Source: Mycolicibacterium rhodesiae JS60
Lineage (GTDB): Bacteria; Actinomycetota; Actinomycetes; Mycobacteriales; Mycobacteriaceae
Direction of reading: 5' to 3'
Length of the DNA: 64,000 nucleotides
Assembly: GCA_000230935.2 (NCBI GenBank)
Contig: AGIQ01000002.1
Location: 1,364,001 to 1,428,000, forward strand
Positions 25,618 through 35,439 of this stretch are shown here, piece by piece (within the stretch, counting starts at the first letter, position 1; each line of letters starts with the position of its first letter). The notes under the pieces were generated by a model. The model ran no database searches and had not been told where the DNA came from. It was given only the letters and a program-made list of their open reading frames with translations. The position numbers and the translations under genes are program-made.

Positions 25618-26177
25618 CGCGGTCCCCCTGCCTGCGCTATGGCGAAATTGGGCCGTAGATGCTGGCGGATCCGATTGCGCGCTCGGCTGAGCCTCGACAT
25701 CACCGTCCCTACCGGTACGCCCAAGACGTCGGCGGCTTCGGCGTAGGTGAGTTGGTCGACGTCGATCAGCAGCAATACGGTCCGGAACTTCGCATCCAGA
25801 CTCCGGACCGCGCGGTCCAGGTCCTCCGGGAGGAACGATGCCATTACCTGGTCCTCAGTGCTGGGCGGGTCGGTCCCGAAGGCGGGCCTGGCGTCGGCGT
25901 AGGACGTTATGTCGTCCACGGTGTCGGGGCGCCGGCGTCGATGCATGTTCATATTCGTATTCCTCAAGATGGTCAGCAGCCAGGCCCGCGGATGTCGGCC
26001 GTCGAAACGGGCCATGCCGCGCCACGCACGCATCAAGGTCTCTTGCACCAGGTCCTCGGCGTCGGCGGACCCCACGAGGGTGCGTGCCACTCGCAGCAGC
26101 ACTTCGATTTCGGGTTCGACGTAGCGCCGGAATCCGTCCGCTTGCAGGTCCTGCTCGTCGATCTCGGGTGGGTCCAC
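25614..26177 (-). CDS. ECF RNA polymerase sigma factor
   Basis: Region 2 is seen in VARTLVGSADAEDLVQETLMRAWRG and HPRAWLLTILRN. Region 4 is seen in DAKFRTVLLLIDVDQLTYAEAADVLGVPVGTVMSRLSRARNRIR. The start is uncertain: GTG 26177 gives 187 residues and places region 2 correctly, while in-frame sequence further upstream has no good start codon and is not protein-like. It is coupled to the anti-sigma gene by a 4-base overlap. Together with the flavin disulfide reductase this forms a three-gene unit that looks like a thiol stress response. Confidence 0.88.
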   Translation of the reverse strand: MDPPEIDEQDLQADGFRRYVEPEIEVLLRVARTLVGSADAEDLVQETLMRAWRGMARFDGRHPRAWLLTILRNTNMNMHRRRRPDTVDDITSYADARPAFGTDPPSTEDQVMASFLPEDLDRAVRSLDAKFRTVLLLIDVDQLTYAEAADVLGVPVGTVMSRLSRARNRIRQHLRPNFAIAQAGGPR

Positions 26178-26241
26178 TGTCAGGGAACCCGGTAGGGTGG
26201 CAGCGGTCTTCCCGCACTGGACAACTTGATGGACTTCCGCG

Positions 26242-26868
26242 CTAGCGGCGGACCGCAGACCGCCAGCGGCGCAGTTCACGGCTGATGGATTGAAGGCCGT
26301 TGCGCGCGGCCATTGTGTCGCCTGCTCTCGACGCGGCGAAGGCGCCGAACAGCGCCGCTTGAACCAGCCGGGCGCGGTCGTGCGATGACCCCGCTTCGAT
26401 GTCACCGACCGTTTCCGCCGTGTCGAGCGCGGCCCTGAGCGCTTGTTCGATCCGGCGCCGATAGGCCGTCACCCGCTCCTGAACCTCGGGTATACCGTCG
26501 CCCACCTCGACCATGGTGTTGACCATGAAGCAACCGCGCGGCGAGTCGGGATCGTCGAGCACCGCGCGAACCTGTCGGACGAACCGCTCGATGTCGGGTA
26601 GGCCGCGCGCCGCGGACTCGAGGTCGCCGATGATGCCGCTCATCTGGGTTTCGTAACGCGCCAGGGCGGCGTCGAGTACACCTTGCTTACTCCCGAACGC
26701 CCCATACAGGCTCGATAGGCTCAATCCGGCGTCTGCAGCGAGTTCTTCGACATTGGTCGACCGGTAGCCGCGGCTCCACAATGCGCGTTCAAGCGACGCG
26801 GTGGCGGCGTCGATATCGAACTCCCGTGGCCGGCCGCGCTTTCGCGGGAATGCAGAACTACTAGACAT
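26242..26868 (-). CDS. TetR family transcriptional regulator
   Basis: The 208-residue protein has RKRGRPREFDIDAATASLERALW followed by the helix-turn-helix TNVEELAADAGLSLSSLYGAFGSKQGVLDAAL and a variable ligand domain. ATG 26868 begins MSSSSAFPRKRGRP. It is divergent from the AhpD-like gene at 26944 with a 75-base AT-rich gap, where it probably binds. In the other direction the ECF sigma gene follows on the same strand. Confidence 0.9.
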   Translation of the reverse strand: MSSSSAFPRKRGRPREFDIDAATASLERALWSRGYRSTNVEELAADAGLSLSSLYGAFGSKQGVLDAALARYETQMSGIIGDLESAARGLPDIERFVRQVRAVLDDPDSPRGCFMVNTMVEVGDGIPEVQERVTAYRRRIEQALRAALDTAETVGDIEAGSSHDRARLVQAALFGAFAASRAGDTMAARNGLQSISRELRRWRSAVRR

Positions 26869-26943
26869 TTCGGAATAGATACTACACAATCTGAATATTG
26901 GAGCATCTACTCCTTAAATACAACTGCAGAAAGCGAGACAGAC

Positions 26944-27513
26944 ATGCCCCACTCCGAACGAGCCCTCACCTTGCCGTCCCGTGACGTGGACGATGCCGAT
27001 CCGGCGATCGCTGCCGTCCTCTCCAAAGCGCAGGCCAAGGTCGGCTTCCTGCCGAACATGTACCGCAACATGGCAAATGCGCCGGGACTGCTGGAGACGT
27101 ACATGGCCGGCTACGACGCCTTCCGAAGCGACTCGGGACTGACTCCGGCCGAACAGGAGACCGTGCTACTGGCAATCAGCCGCGCCAACGGATGCGAGTA
27201 TTGCGTTGCCGCCCACAGCCTGATCGCGGACATGTCGAAGGTGCCGACCGAAGTCACCGACGCACTGCGGGATGGCCGGACCGTCCCGGATGCTCGCCTC
27301 GATGCGCTTGCAACGTTCGCCACGGCGATGTTCGACTCCCGCGGTGTTTTGACGGCCGCCGATCTCGACGCTTTTTTTGCTGCGGATTTCACCGAGGCCG
27401 ACGTGCTCCAGGTGCTTCTGGCGATCGCCATCAAGACGATCAGCAACTACTCAAATCACCTGTTCCACACCGAAGTCGACCAAGCGTTCGCCGGTCGGGT
27501 CTGGGAGGTCTGA
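26944..27513 (+). CDS. Peroxidase-related carboxymuconolactone decarboxylase (AhpD-like) protein
   Basis: The 189-residue protein has the AhpD-fold active site ISRANGCEYCVAAHS, with a CxxC and nearby His, and the N-terminal VGFLPNMYRNMANAPGLL typical of the uncharacterised peroxidase-related branch. It probably reduces peroxides or works as a thiol-disulfide relay. It lies 2 bases before the deiodinase-like gene, and both are divergent from the TetR gene that likely controls them. Confidence 0.88.
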   Translation: MPHSERALTLPSRDVDDADPAIAAVLSKAQAKVGFLPNMYRNMANAPGLLETYMAGYDAFRSDSGLTPAEQETVLLAISRANGCEYCVAAHSLIADMSKVPTEVTDALRDGRTVPDARLDALATFATAMFDSRGVLTAADLDAFFAADFTEADVLQVLLAIAIKTISNYSNHLFHTEVDQAFAGRVWEV

Positions 27514-27515
27514 CC

Positions 27516-28334
<819 letters not shown>

Positions 28335-28364
28335 TCAGAGCGCCAAAGCTTGCCACGCGAACTG

Positions 28365-29243
28365 TCAGCGCTGTTGCTCAGCATCGGTGCCGCGTCGGTT
28401 TCGGCTGAGTCGCAGACATCCGAAAATCGCAGCGGCGCAGATGATGACGATCAGCGCTACCGCAACGGGTCGTACCCCGATGGCGTCCACCCACGCGGAC
28501 ATCGCCCGCTGCATGCGGGCCGCGGCTTCGATGATCGGGTCGCTGGCGTCGCCGCCGTTGTTGACGCGCAGCTCGTAGACCGCGTAGTACGTGACGTAGC
28601 CGCCCGTGATGAGCACAAGCGCACCGCCCGCCCGGGTGAGATGGTGCGTCGCGCTGCGCAGCCACGCGGTCGCCGGCGCCGCCGCCAACGCGATCGCGGT
28701 CGCGAGGACCCCAACCAACAGGGCCATGCCTGTGGCGTACGCAAGATAGGCGACGATGCCGTTGACGATCGAGCCGGACCGAAAGGTCGTGCCGGTGACC
28801 GCCAGGAAGGGGCCGATGGTGCACGACAGCGAGGCCACCGCGTAGCCGATGCCGTAGCCGAACATCGAGCTCAGCCGGGCGGTGGGTGCGCCGCGGCGCG
28901 ATGTGGGCAGCAGCAGCGTCACTTCCCGTCCGGTCAGCATCCACCCGCCGAGCAGGATCAGTCCACCGCCGATGACGACGGTCAGCACGGGCAGATAGCG
29001 CTGGACCGAACTGGCGAAGGGCGCGAGGACGAGGGCGAACGAGCCGAACACGACCAGGAATCCCGCCGCCATCACCGCCGTCGCCGCCAATGCCCGACCG
29101 ACCGCGGTGATGCGGCTCGTCGGTGTGTCGCCCGCACCGGCGACGACCAGGGCGAGGTAACCGGGCAGCAGCGCGAAACCGCACGGATTCAGGGCGGCGA
29201 CCAGACCGGCGGCCAAGGCGAAACTTATTGCCTGGCTGTTCAT
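28365..29243 (-). CDS. CcdA/DsbD-type membrane thiol-disulfide transporter
   Basis: The 292-residue protein has about seven hydrophobic segments. Cys pair positions typical of CcdA are in ALNPCGFALLPGYLAL and SLSCTIGPFLAV. It would carry reducing equivalents from cytoplasmic thioredoxin across the membrane to the TlpA-type lipoprotein encoded just upstream, whose stop overlaps this start (TGATG form). The C-terminal tail has an extra loop and helix beyond the usual CcdA core. Confidence 0.87.
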   Translation of the reverse strand: MNSQAISFALAAGLVAALNPCGFALLPGYLALVVAGAGDTPTSRITAVGRALAATAVMAAGFLVVFGSFALVLAPFASSVQRYLPVLTVVIGGGLILLGGWMLTGREVTLLLPTSRRGAPTARLSSMFGYGIGYAVASLSCTIGPFLAVTGTTFRSGSIVNGIVAYLAYATGMALLVGVLATAIALAAAPATAWLRSATHHLTRAGGALVLITGGYVTYYAVYELRVNNGGDASDPIIEAAARMQRAMSAWVDAIGVRPVAVALIVIICAAAIFGCLRLSRNRRGTDAEQQR

Positions 29244-29794
29244 CAGGACTTGGTGAGGGCATCGACCAGGGTGGTGAGTTCGGATTCCGGGATGGGGCCG
29301 CGAACGACGTTGACGAATCCGTCGGCGTGGACGAACGCGAACGCCGGCTGCGCCGTCACGCCGAACCGCTGCCACACCGCGCCGTCGACGTCGGCGATGT
29401 TGGTGAAGAACCCGAGGTCGTACTTGGTGACGAACTCGTGCATCGCGGGCTGTTGGTCCAGCGCCGCCACGCCGACGAACGTCACCGCCGGATTGGCACG
29501 CGCGAGCTTTGCGACCTCCGCTGCCTCCCGCTGACAGGTCGGGCACCATGGCGCCCAGAACCAGACCACGACGGGTTTGCCGGCCAGCGTCTCTCCCGAG
29601 AAGTTCCGACCGTCGACGGTCTTGGCGGTGAAGTTCAGTTGCGCGGGCGTCGCCGCGGCGGTGGACGACACGGCTCTGGCCGAAGTGCTCGGAGTTTGCG
29701 ACCCGACGTTCACGGCGGGGTCGGCGCTGCCGCCACATCCCGCAACCAAGCCGATCGTGGTGCCCAGCAGCACCAGCGCATACGCGATTCTCAC
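29243..29794 (-). CDS. TlpA/DsbE-type thioredoxin lipoprotein
   Basis: The 183-residue protein has a signal sequence with lipobox LVAGC (lipidated Cys20), a Ser/Thr/Ala linker, and a thioredoxin domain with [17 protein letters not shown] as the CxxC site. [16 protein letters not shown] includes the cis-Pro loop. It is anchored on the outer face of the membrane and would be reduced by the CcdA protein encoded next to it. It resembles the mycobacterial DsbF/Mpt53 group. It is divergent from a Crp/Fnr gene. Confidence 0.9.
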   Translation of the reverse strand: MRIAYALVLLGTTIGLVAGCGGSADPAVNVGSQTPSTSARAVSSTAAATPAQLNFTAKTVDGRNFSGETLAGKPVVVWFWAPWCPTCQREAAEVAKLARANPAVTFVGVAALDQQPAMHEFVTKYDLGFFTNIADVDGAVWQRFGVTAQPAFAFVHADGFVNVVRGPIPESELTTLVDALTKS

Positions 29795-29860
29795 TTCGGA
29801 CCTCTCCTGGTCGTTCGGACGTCGTCATCGAACCAGGGTGGCCGTGCTGGCCGGTCGCGC

Positions 29861-29880
29861 ATTGTCAGCGAAGCGACAAT
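29861..29880. promoter_or_regulatory. Candidate Crp/Fnr-type operator
   Basis: attgtc, 8 bases, gacaat forms a perfect 20-bp palindrome in the divergent gap between the tlpA-like lipoprotein and the Crp/Fnr gene. Length and symmetry suit a Crp/Fnr dimer, though the half-site is not the classic TTGAT or TGTGA. A second small palindrome (ccatg-5-catgg) lies at 29897-29911. Confidence 0.45.
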
Positions 29881-29957
29881 GTCACGGTACGGCGAACCAT
29901 GTCCGGCATGGAGCCGGGCATGATTGGCGCGACGATCCACTTCCGGCAGGAGACGCG

Positions 29958-30692
29958 ATGCCCGAACGCCACGACGGGCCGATCAGGCAGGCGATGCGCG
30001 CACTCGCCGGCGGGGACAGCGCCGAAGACCCTCAGGTGCGGCACGCGGCCTGGGTGGCCCGGTGTGTCGGACGGGGTGCTACCGCCCCGTTGCTCCGCGA
30101 CGATGTCACAGCATTGGCAGGCACGCTAGCGGTCCGGCAATTCGGTCCTGGTGCAGTGCTTTTCGCTTCCGGACAGCCGTCAACCGGGGTGTGGATCGTC
30201 CGTCACGGGCAGATCGAACTCGCCGTCGGCTCCGGGCGGCGCCGCGCCGTGGTGGACGTGCTGCGCCCCGGTGACGTCGACGGCGACATTCCGTTGCTGC
30301 TCGCGATGCCGATGGCGTACACAGCACGGGCGATGGGCGAGTGCACCTGCTTGTATCTGGACCGGGCGGCGTTCGAGAATCTGTTGGCCCGTTACCCCGC
30401 CATCGCCCGGCGCTGGCTGTCCTCCGTTGCCCAACGGGTCGCCGCCGGCCAGTCCCGCCTGATCGCCATGCTCGGGCGCCCATTGCCGACGCAGATCGCG
30501 CAGCTGCTGCTCGACGAGTCGGTGGATGGCTCCGTCCAACTTGCTCAACGCACCCTCGCGGCGATGCTCGGTGTGCAGCGCCCGTCGCTCAACAAGATCC
30601 TGAAGGAATTCGAGCGTGACGGGCTCATCACCATCTACTACGCCGGAATCGGAATCGTCAACGCTGACGGTCTACGCGCCAAGGCGGGATAA
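29958..30692 (+). CDS. Crp/Fnr family transcriptional regulator
   Basis: The 244-residue protein has a cyclic-nucleotide-binding-like beta roll ([39 protein letters not shown]) and a C-terminal helix-turn-helix ([36 protein letters not shown]). There is no N-terminal FNR-type Cys cluster, though two or three Cys are present (CVGRG, CTCLYL). ATG 29958 has gcaggaga upstream. It is divergent from the CcdA/TlpA-like pair and probably controls it and itself. Confidence 0.88.
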   Translation: MPERHDGPIRQAMRALAGGDSAEDPQVRHAAWVARCVGRGATAPLLRDDVTALAGTLAVRQFGPGAVLFASGQPSTGVWIVRHGQIELAVGSGRRRAVVDVLRPGDVDGDIPLLLAMPMAYTARAMGECTCLYLDRAAFENLLARYPAIARRWLSSVAQRVAAGQSRLIAMLGRPLPTQIAQLLLDESVDGSVQLAQRTLAAMLGVQRPSLNKILKEFERDGLITIYYAGIGIVNADGLRAKAG

Positions 30693-30737
30693 TCGCGGCG
30701 CCGCTGATTTTCATCGAATCAGCGCTAGCATCTGCCA

Positions 30738-32267
30738 ATGCCGCAGCAGCAGGAAGTCACCGGGCGCGCGGCGACCATGACCATCGTCGCGATGGGGCTC
30801 GGGTACAGCATCACCGCCGGTGACCCGACGATCCTGTCGGCCAACCTCGCCGAGGTGCGCCACGGCCTGGGCTTCAGCAACAGCACCGCCAGTTTCCTGG
30901 CCTGCCTGGCCACCCTCACACTCGCCGCGGCGGTGCTCGGCGCGGGTGCGCTCGGCGATGCGTACGGCATGAAGCGGATGTTCGTGATCGGCAGCTACGG
31001 CTCCATCGGATTCGGAATTCTGGCGGCCGTCGCGCCCAACGTCGCGGTGCTGACGATCGCGCGAGCGGGCGTCGGCATCTCCTTCGCGTTCGTCCTCGGC
31101 CTGTCGCTGGCCATCATCAACGCGGTGTTCCCGGCGGGACGACGGGCCGCCGCGATCGCGATGTATCTCGGAGTTGGCCACGCGCTCAGCGTGTTTCAGC
31201 CCGCGGTGGGAAGCTGGCTTGCGGCCCATTTCGGTTGGCGTGCCTGCTTTCTGGTCACTCCGGTGCTGGCCGCGGTCACGCTCGCGCTGACCATGCGGTA
31301 TGTGCCGGAGACACTGCGCTGGCAACGCAAGCTCGACGTCGTCGGCATCCTGCTGATCGCTGCCGGCCTGATCCTGCTGATCTTGGGGCTGACCCAACTG
31401 CAGGGCGGTTTCCACGTCAGCGCACTGGTGCAGATCCTGGTCGGGATCGCGCTGGGAGTGGCGTTCGTGCTGTGGGAAATGCGCACCGACGAACCGGCAT
31501 TGAACATGCGGATCTTCTCCTCGGGCCGGTTCAACGCCGCGGTGATCGCGGGTGCGGCGTTCAACTTCCTGCAGGGTGGGGCCACCATCTTGTTCGCCTA
31601 CTACCTGGTCACGATCCGCGGCGAGTCGCCCGAACTGCTCGGGCTGCTCCTGATTCCCGCGGTGCTGCTGGCGTCGCTGGCGGCGACGGCGGCCGGCCGT
31701 GCGGTTGCGGCGTTCGGGGAGCGTGCCGTCCTGGTGGCGGGGCTGGCCATCCTGTTGGTCGGCATGGTGATGCTCGTCGTGATCGACGCCGAGACCCCGA
31801 TCGTGGTCATGGGGGTCGCGGTGGCGTTGAATGCGATCGGCGGGGCGGTGGTGCAGACCCCGCAGTCGACGATCATGATGTCCAGCGCGCCCGCCGAACT
31901 CGGCGGTGTCATCTCCGCGGTGAAACCTGCTGTCGGACAAGCGAGTTACTCCCTGGGTCCGGCGCTGTTCGCGTTGGTCGGCACGACGTTGTTCCTGCGC
32001 GACGGCCGGCACAAGCTCGAGGGGTCGGGGATCACCGAGGACCAGGCCCGCGACGCACTGCGGGTCGCACACGGCGGCGTGCCAGGACCGGCGGCGGGTG
32101 CCGAGGTGCTGGACCCCGAGAAGGCTCGCTGGGTGGTGTCGGAGGCGACCCAGAGCTGGCTGACCGCCATCCACGACCTGAGCCTCATCATGGCCGTCGT
32201 GCCCGCCGCGGCGATCGTGATCGCGTGGGTGCTGCTTCGGCCGAAGGCTGGCTCGCCGCAGACCTGA
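30738..32267 (+). CDS. MFS transporter
   Basis: The 509-residue protein has about fourteen hydrophobic segments, with the MFS motif A-like loop GALGDAYGMKRMF after the second segment and FVLGLSLAIINAVFPAGRRAAAIAMYLGVGHALS later, as in drug:proton antiporters of the 14-helix group. It presumably exports a small hydrophobic compound; the substrate is unknown. It runs in the same direction as the acyl-CoA ligase and menC, 18 bases before the ligase. Confidence 0.86.
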   Translation: MPQQQEVTGRAATMTIVAMGLGYSITAGDPTILSANLAEVRHGLGFSNSTASFLACLATLTLAAAVLGAGALGDAYGMKRMFVIGSYGSIGFGILAAVAPNVAVLTIARAGVGISFAFVLGLSLAIINAVFPAGRRAAAIAMYLGVGHALSVFQPAVGSWLAAHFGWRACFLVTPVLAAVTLALTMRYVPETLRWQRKLDVVGILLIAAGLILLILGLTQLQGGFHVSALVQILVGIALGVAFVLWEMRTDEPALNMRIFSSGRFNAAVIAGAAFNFLQGGATILFAYYLVTIRGESPELLGLLLIPAVLLASLAATAAGRAVAAFGERAVLVAGLAILLVGMVMLVVIDAETPIVVMGVAVALNAIGGAVVQTPQSTIMMSSAPAELGGVISAVKPAVGQASYSLGPALFALVGTTLFLRDGRHKLEGSGITEDQARDALRVAHGGVPGPAAGAEVLDPEKARWVVSEATQSWLTAIHDLSLIMAVVPAAAIVIAWVLLRPKAGSPQT

Positions 32268-32285
32268 CGTGGCACCCTGACCGGT

Positions 32286-33851
32286 ATGGATGCACCGCAA
32301 CCGCGACTTCTCGACGACCGGCTCACCTACTGGGCGCAGCACAAGCCCGACGGTGAAGCGGTCAGCTACCTCGGCCGCAGCTGGACATGGGCGCAGTGGA
32401 ATGACCGGATCCGACGGCTGGCCGGTGCGCTGGTGGCACGCGGCATCGGGCGCGGGGACGTGGTGGCGTTCCTGGACAAGAACCATCCGGCCTGTGTCGA
32501 ACTGACGCTCGCGGCGTCCTCGATCGGCGCGGCCACCGCTGTCATCAACTTCCGGCTGGCCGCCGACGAGATGGACTACGTGCTCAACGACTCCGGCGCC
32601 AGGCTGCTGATCGTCGGTACCGAGCTGATCGGTGCCGTCGACAAGATCCGCGACAAGCTGACCAACGTCGAGGACGTCATCGAAGTGACGCCCGAGGGTA
32701 CCGACAGTGATCAGTACGAGGCGCTGCTGGCCGCCGCCACACCGGTTGGCCGGCCCGCGGACGTCGACCCCGAGGACACCTGCCTGATCATGTACTCGTC
32801 GGGCACCACCGGGCGGCCCAAGGGTGTCGTGCTGTCGCAGCGAAATATCCTGGCGCACACGATCAATGCGGCCACATTCGAGTTCGGCGACGACGACAAG
32901 AACATGGTGGCGATGCCGTTGTTCCATGTGGGTGGGTCGTCCTACGTGCAGTACGGCATCCACGCCGGCATCCCGACCATCATGACGCGCGAGGTCGACG
33001 GCGCATCGCTGGCCGGTGCGCTGCTGCAGGGCGCGAACCGCACCTTCCTGGTGCCTGCGGTGTTGGGCAAGGTGCTGGAATCCGGCGAGGACGCGGTGAA
33101 ACTGTTCAGCAGGCTGCGGACCTTCGTCTACGGTGCCTCGCCGATGCCGCCTGCGTTGTTGAAGTCGGCGCTGAAGGCGTGGCCGGACACCGATTTCATC
33201 CAGGTGTACGGCCTGACCGAAGTGTGCGGTGCGATCACCCAGCTGTCGCCGGAGGTACACCGCGATGAGTCCCGCCCGGACCGCATGGTCAGTGCCGGCC
33301 AGCCGTCCCGCGAGGTCGAGGTGCGGGTCGTCGACATCGACACGCTCGCCGAGGTGCCGACCGGTCAGCCCGGCGAATTGTGGTTCCGCACACCGCAGCT
33401 GATGAAGGGCTACCACAACAAGCCGGAGGCCACCGACTCGGCGATCACCGAGGACGGCTGGTTCCGCACCGGTGACATCGGCCGCGTCGACTCCGACGGC
33501 TTCATCTTCGTCGAGGACCGGCTCAAGGACATGATCATCTCCGGTGGCGAGAACATCTACTCCGTCGAGGTCGAGAGGGTGCTGACCGACCATCCCGCGG
33601 TGCTCGACGCCGCGGTGTTCGGCATCCCCGACGACAAGTGGGGCGAGTCGGTCAAGGCTGTCGTCGAATTGTCGGCTGGCGGTGAGACTTCCGAAGAAGA
33701 GCTGGTTGCCTGGTGCCGGGAGCGGCTGGCGCACTACAAGTGCCCGCGCAGCGTGGAGATCTCTCCGGCGCTGCCGCGCAACCCCACCGGCAAGCTGCTC
33801 AAGCGTGATTTGCGCGCGCCGTACTGGGAGAACCGCGACCGCGCGATCTGA
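32286..33851 (+). CDS. Long-chain fatty acid--CoA ligase family protein
   Basis: The 521-residue ANL enzyme has YSSGTTGRPKGVVLSQRN, YGLTEVCGAITQ, GWFRTGDIGRVDSDGFIFVEDRLKDMIISGGENIYSVEVE and the C-terminal LPRNPTGKLLKRDLR with the catalytic Lys. It is distinct from FadD8 at 19611. Its stop overlaps the menC start (TGATG), so it is co-translated with a menaquinone gene. A role in an acyl-CoA step close to that pathway is possible but MenE is already present elsewhere in the window. Confidence 0.88.
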   Translation: MDAPQPRLLDDRLTYWAQHKPDGEAVSYLGRSWTWAQWNDRIRRLAGALVARGIGRGDVVAFLDKNHPACVELTLAASSIGAATAVINFRLAADEMDYVLNDSGARLLIVGTELIGAVDKIRDKLTNVEDVIEVTPEGTDSDQYEALLAAATPVGRPADVDPEDTCLIMYSSGTTGRPKGVVLSQRNILAHTINAATFEFGDDDKNMVAMPLFHVGGSSYVQYGIHAGIPTIMTREVDGASLAGALLQGANRTFLVPAVLGKVLESGEDAVKLFSRLRTFVYGASPMPPALLKSALKAWPDTDFIQVYGLTEVCGAITQLSPEVHRDESRPDRMVSAGQPSREVEVRVVDIDTLAEVPTGQPGELWFRTPQLMKGYHNKPEATDSAITEDGWFRTGDIGRVDSDGFIFVEDRLKDMIISGGENIYSVEVERVLTDHPAVLDAAVFGIPDDKWGESVKAVVELSAGGETSEEELVAWCRERLAHYKCPRSVEISPALPRNPTGKLLKRDLRAPYWENRDRAI

Positions 33852-34822
33852 TGGCCGTCTCGCTGGACGATCTCCTGGAGCGTCTGCACGTCGTCGCACT
33901 GCCGATGCGGGTGCGCTTCCGCGGCATCATGATTCGCGAGGTGGCCCTAATCGACGGGCCGGCGGGCTGGGGTGAGTTCGGGCCGTTCGTCGAGTATGAG
34001 CCGCCCGAGGCCGCCAACTGGCTGGCGTCGGGCATCGAATCTGCTTACGGCGCACGACCTCCCGTGCTGCGCTCCGTCGTGCCGATCAATGCCACGGTGC
34101 CTGCGGTGCCTGCCGCGCAGGTGCCCGAGGTGTTGGCGCGCTTTCCCGGGGCGCGTACCGCCAAGGTGAAGGTGGCCGAGCCCGGCCAGACGCTGGCCGA
34201 CGACGTCGCCCGGGTCAACGCGGTACGTGCGCTGATCCCGACCGTGCGGGTGGACGCCAACGGCGGGTGGACGGTCGAGGAGGCGGTGGCCGCCGCGGCC
34301 GCGCTGAGTGCCGACGGCCCGCTGGAGTACCTCGAACAACCATGCAAGACAGTGGCGGAACTGGCCGAGGTGCGCCGGCAGGTGCAGGTCGCGGTGGCCG
34401 CCGACGAGAGCATCCGCAAGGCCGCCGACCCGCTGGCGGTCGTGCGAGCGCGGGCGGCGGACATCGCGGTGCTCAAGGTCGCGCCACTCGGGGGAGTCGC
34501 CGCGATGCTGGCCATCGCCGCCGAAATCGATATCCCGGTGGTGGTTTCCAGTGCGCTGGACACCGCCGTAGGCATCGCGGCCGGACTGGCCGCGGCGGCG
34601 GCGCTGCCACGGCTGGAGCACGCCTGCGGGCTGGGCACCGGCGGGCTGTTCGTCGAGGACGTCGCCGAGATCGCACCCGTCGACGGTGGCCTGCCCGTCG
34701 GCGACGTGGCGCCCGATCCGGCGCGCCTCGCTGCGCTCGCCGCCCCGGTCGAGCGCCGCGACTGGTGGATCAATCGCGTGAAGGCGTGTCACGCCCTTCT
34801 CGCCGTCAGACCCCAGCCTTGA
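33851..34822 (+). CDS. menC: o-Succinylbenzoate synthase
   Basis: MenC dehydrates SHCHC to o-succinylbenzoate, the step before MenE. The 323-residue enolase-superfamily protein has the Lys pair in RTAKVKVAEPG, metal ligands in VRVDANGGW, YLEQPC and AADESIRKA, and the second catalytic Lys in IAVLKVAPLGG. It corresponds to Rv0553. The start ATG 33851 overlaps the stop of the acyl-CoA ligase. Its last 17 bases overlap the convergent TetR gene. Confidence 0.95.
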   Translation: MAVSLDDLLERLHVVALPMRVRFRGIMIREVALIDGPAGWGEFGPFVEYEPPEAANWLASGIESAYGARPPVLRSVVPINATVPAVPAAQVPEVLARFPGARTAKVKVAEPGQTLADDVARVNAVRALIPTVRVDANGGWTVEEAVAAAAALSADGPLEYLEQPCKTVAELAEVRRQVQVAVAADESIRKAADPLAVVRARAADIAVLKVAPLGGVAAMLAIAAEIDIPVVVSSALDTAVGIAAGLAAAAALPRLEHACGLGTGGLFVEDVAEIAPVDGGLPVGDVAPDPARLAALAAPVERRDWWINRVKACHALLAVRPQP

Positions 34823-35360
34823 GGTCGGTGACTGCGCGGCGGACGAAGTACGCCAAGTCGTGCTTGTCGGCGGCCAGCCACTGCTCGAAGGCCAGGTGAA
34901 ACACCGCGGCCCCCGCCTCGCTCGTCAGCCGGGCGGTCGTCGCGGGCACACCACGCTGCACCAAGCCATCGGCCATTGCCGCCGAGAAGGCCGCGCGCTT
35001 GCTCAGCTCGCGTTCCTGCAGGGCGGGGTTGGCGTCGATCACCGCTTGCCGCAGCCGTGACCCCTCCCGCCGCCCGTCGAAGAATGCGCCGACCGCCTGA
35101 ATCCCGTTGCTGACCGCATCCAGGGGCGTAGCCGAATCAGGCGCTGCCGCAACGCCGTTCGTCAACTGCTCCAGTAGCTGGGCTTGGCCGCCGAACAGCA
35201 CCTCACGTTTGTCGGCGAAGTAGCGGAAGAAGGTCCGCTCGGTCAGCCCGGCTCGCTCGGCGATCTCGGCGACGGTCGTCTGGTCGAATCCGCGCTCGGC
35301 GTACAGCGCCAGGGCCGCCTGTTGCAGGCGGCCCTGTGCGTCCGGCTCCCAGCGGCCCAT
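34806..35360 (-). CDS. TetR family transcriptional regulator
   Basis: The 184-residue protein begins MGRWEPDAQGRLQQAALALYAERGFDQTTV and has the helix-turn-helix VAEIAERAGLTERTFFRYFADKREVLFGG. It is divergent from the NAD(P)-dependent epimerase-like gene at 35440. Two near-identical 18-bp repeats in the 79-base gap are probably its binding sites. Its 3' end overlaps menC by 17 bases. Confidence 0.9.
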   Translation of the reverse strand: MGRWEPDAQGRLQQAALALYAERGFDQTTVAEIAERAGLTERTFFRYFADKREVLFGGQAQLLEQLTNGVAAAPDSATPLDAVSNGIQAVGAFFDGRREGSRLRQAVIDANPALQERELSKRAAFSAAMADGLVQRGVPATTARLTSEAGAAVFHLAFEQWLAADKHDLAYFVRRAVTDLKAGV

Positions 35361-35377
35361 GCGGGGAATTTTATCGC

Positions 35378-35427
35378 GATGACAGCTGCTGACATCACCG
35401 TTAGAGTTTGATGACAGCGACTGACAT
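35378..35427. promoter_or_regulatory. Paired 18-bp TetR operator candidates
   Basis: gatgacagctgctgacat (35378-35395) and gatgacagcgactgacat (35410-35427) differ at two positions and are 32 bp apart, about three helical turns. Each is an imperfect palindrome (atgacagc / gctgacat). The second copy runs up to the ribosome site ggaggt of the epimerase-like gene. This is the expected layout for autoregulation by the divergent TetR. Confidence 0.65.
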
Positions 35428-35439
35428 GGAGGTAGTGCC

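Noticed and set aside
26876..26909. TetR operator formed by tagat and atcta in the 26869-26943 gap
   Set aside because: The arms are only 5 bp and 24 bases apart, which is not convincing; the gap is simply AT-rich.
30711..33899. A 1062-codon open frame on the minus strand opposite the MFS transporter and acyl-CoA ligase genes
   Set aside because: Its product is Arg/His/Gln-rich low-complexity text without domains, while the plus strand has two full-length recognised proteins. High GC content makes long antisense frames common.
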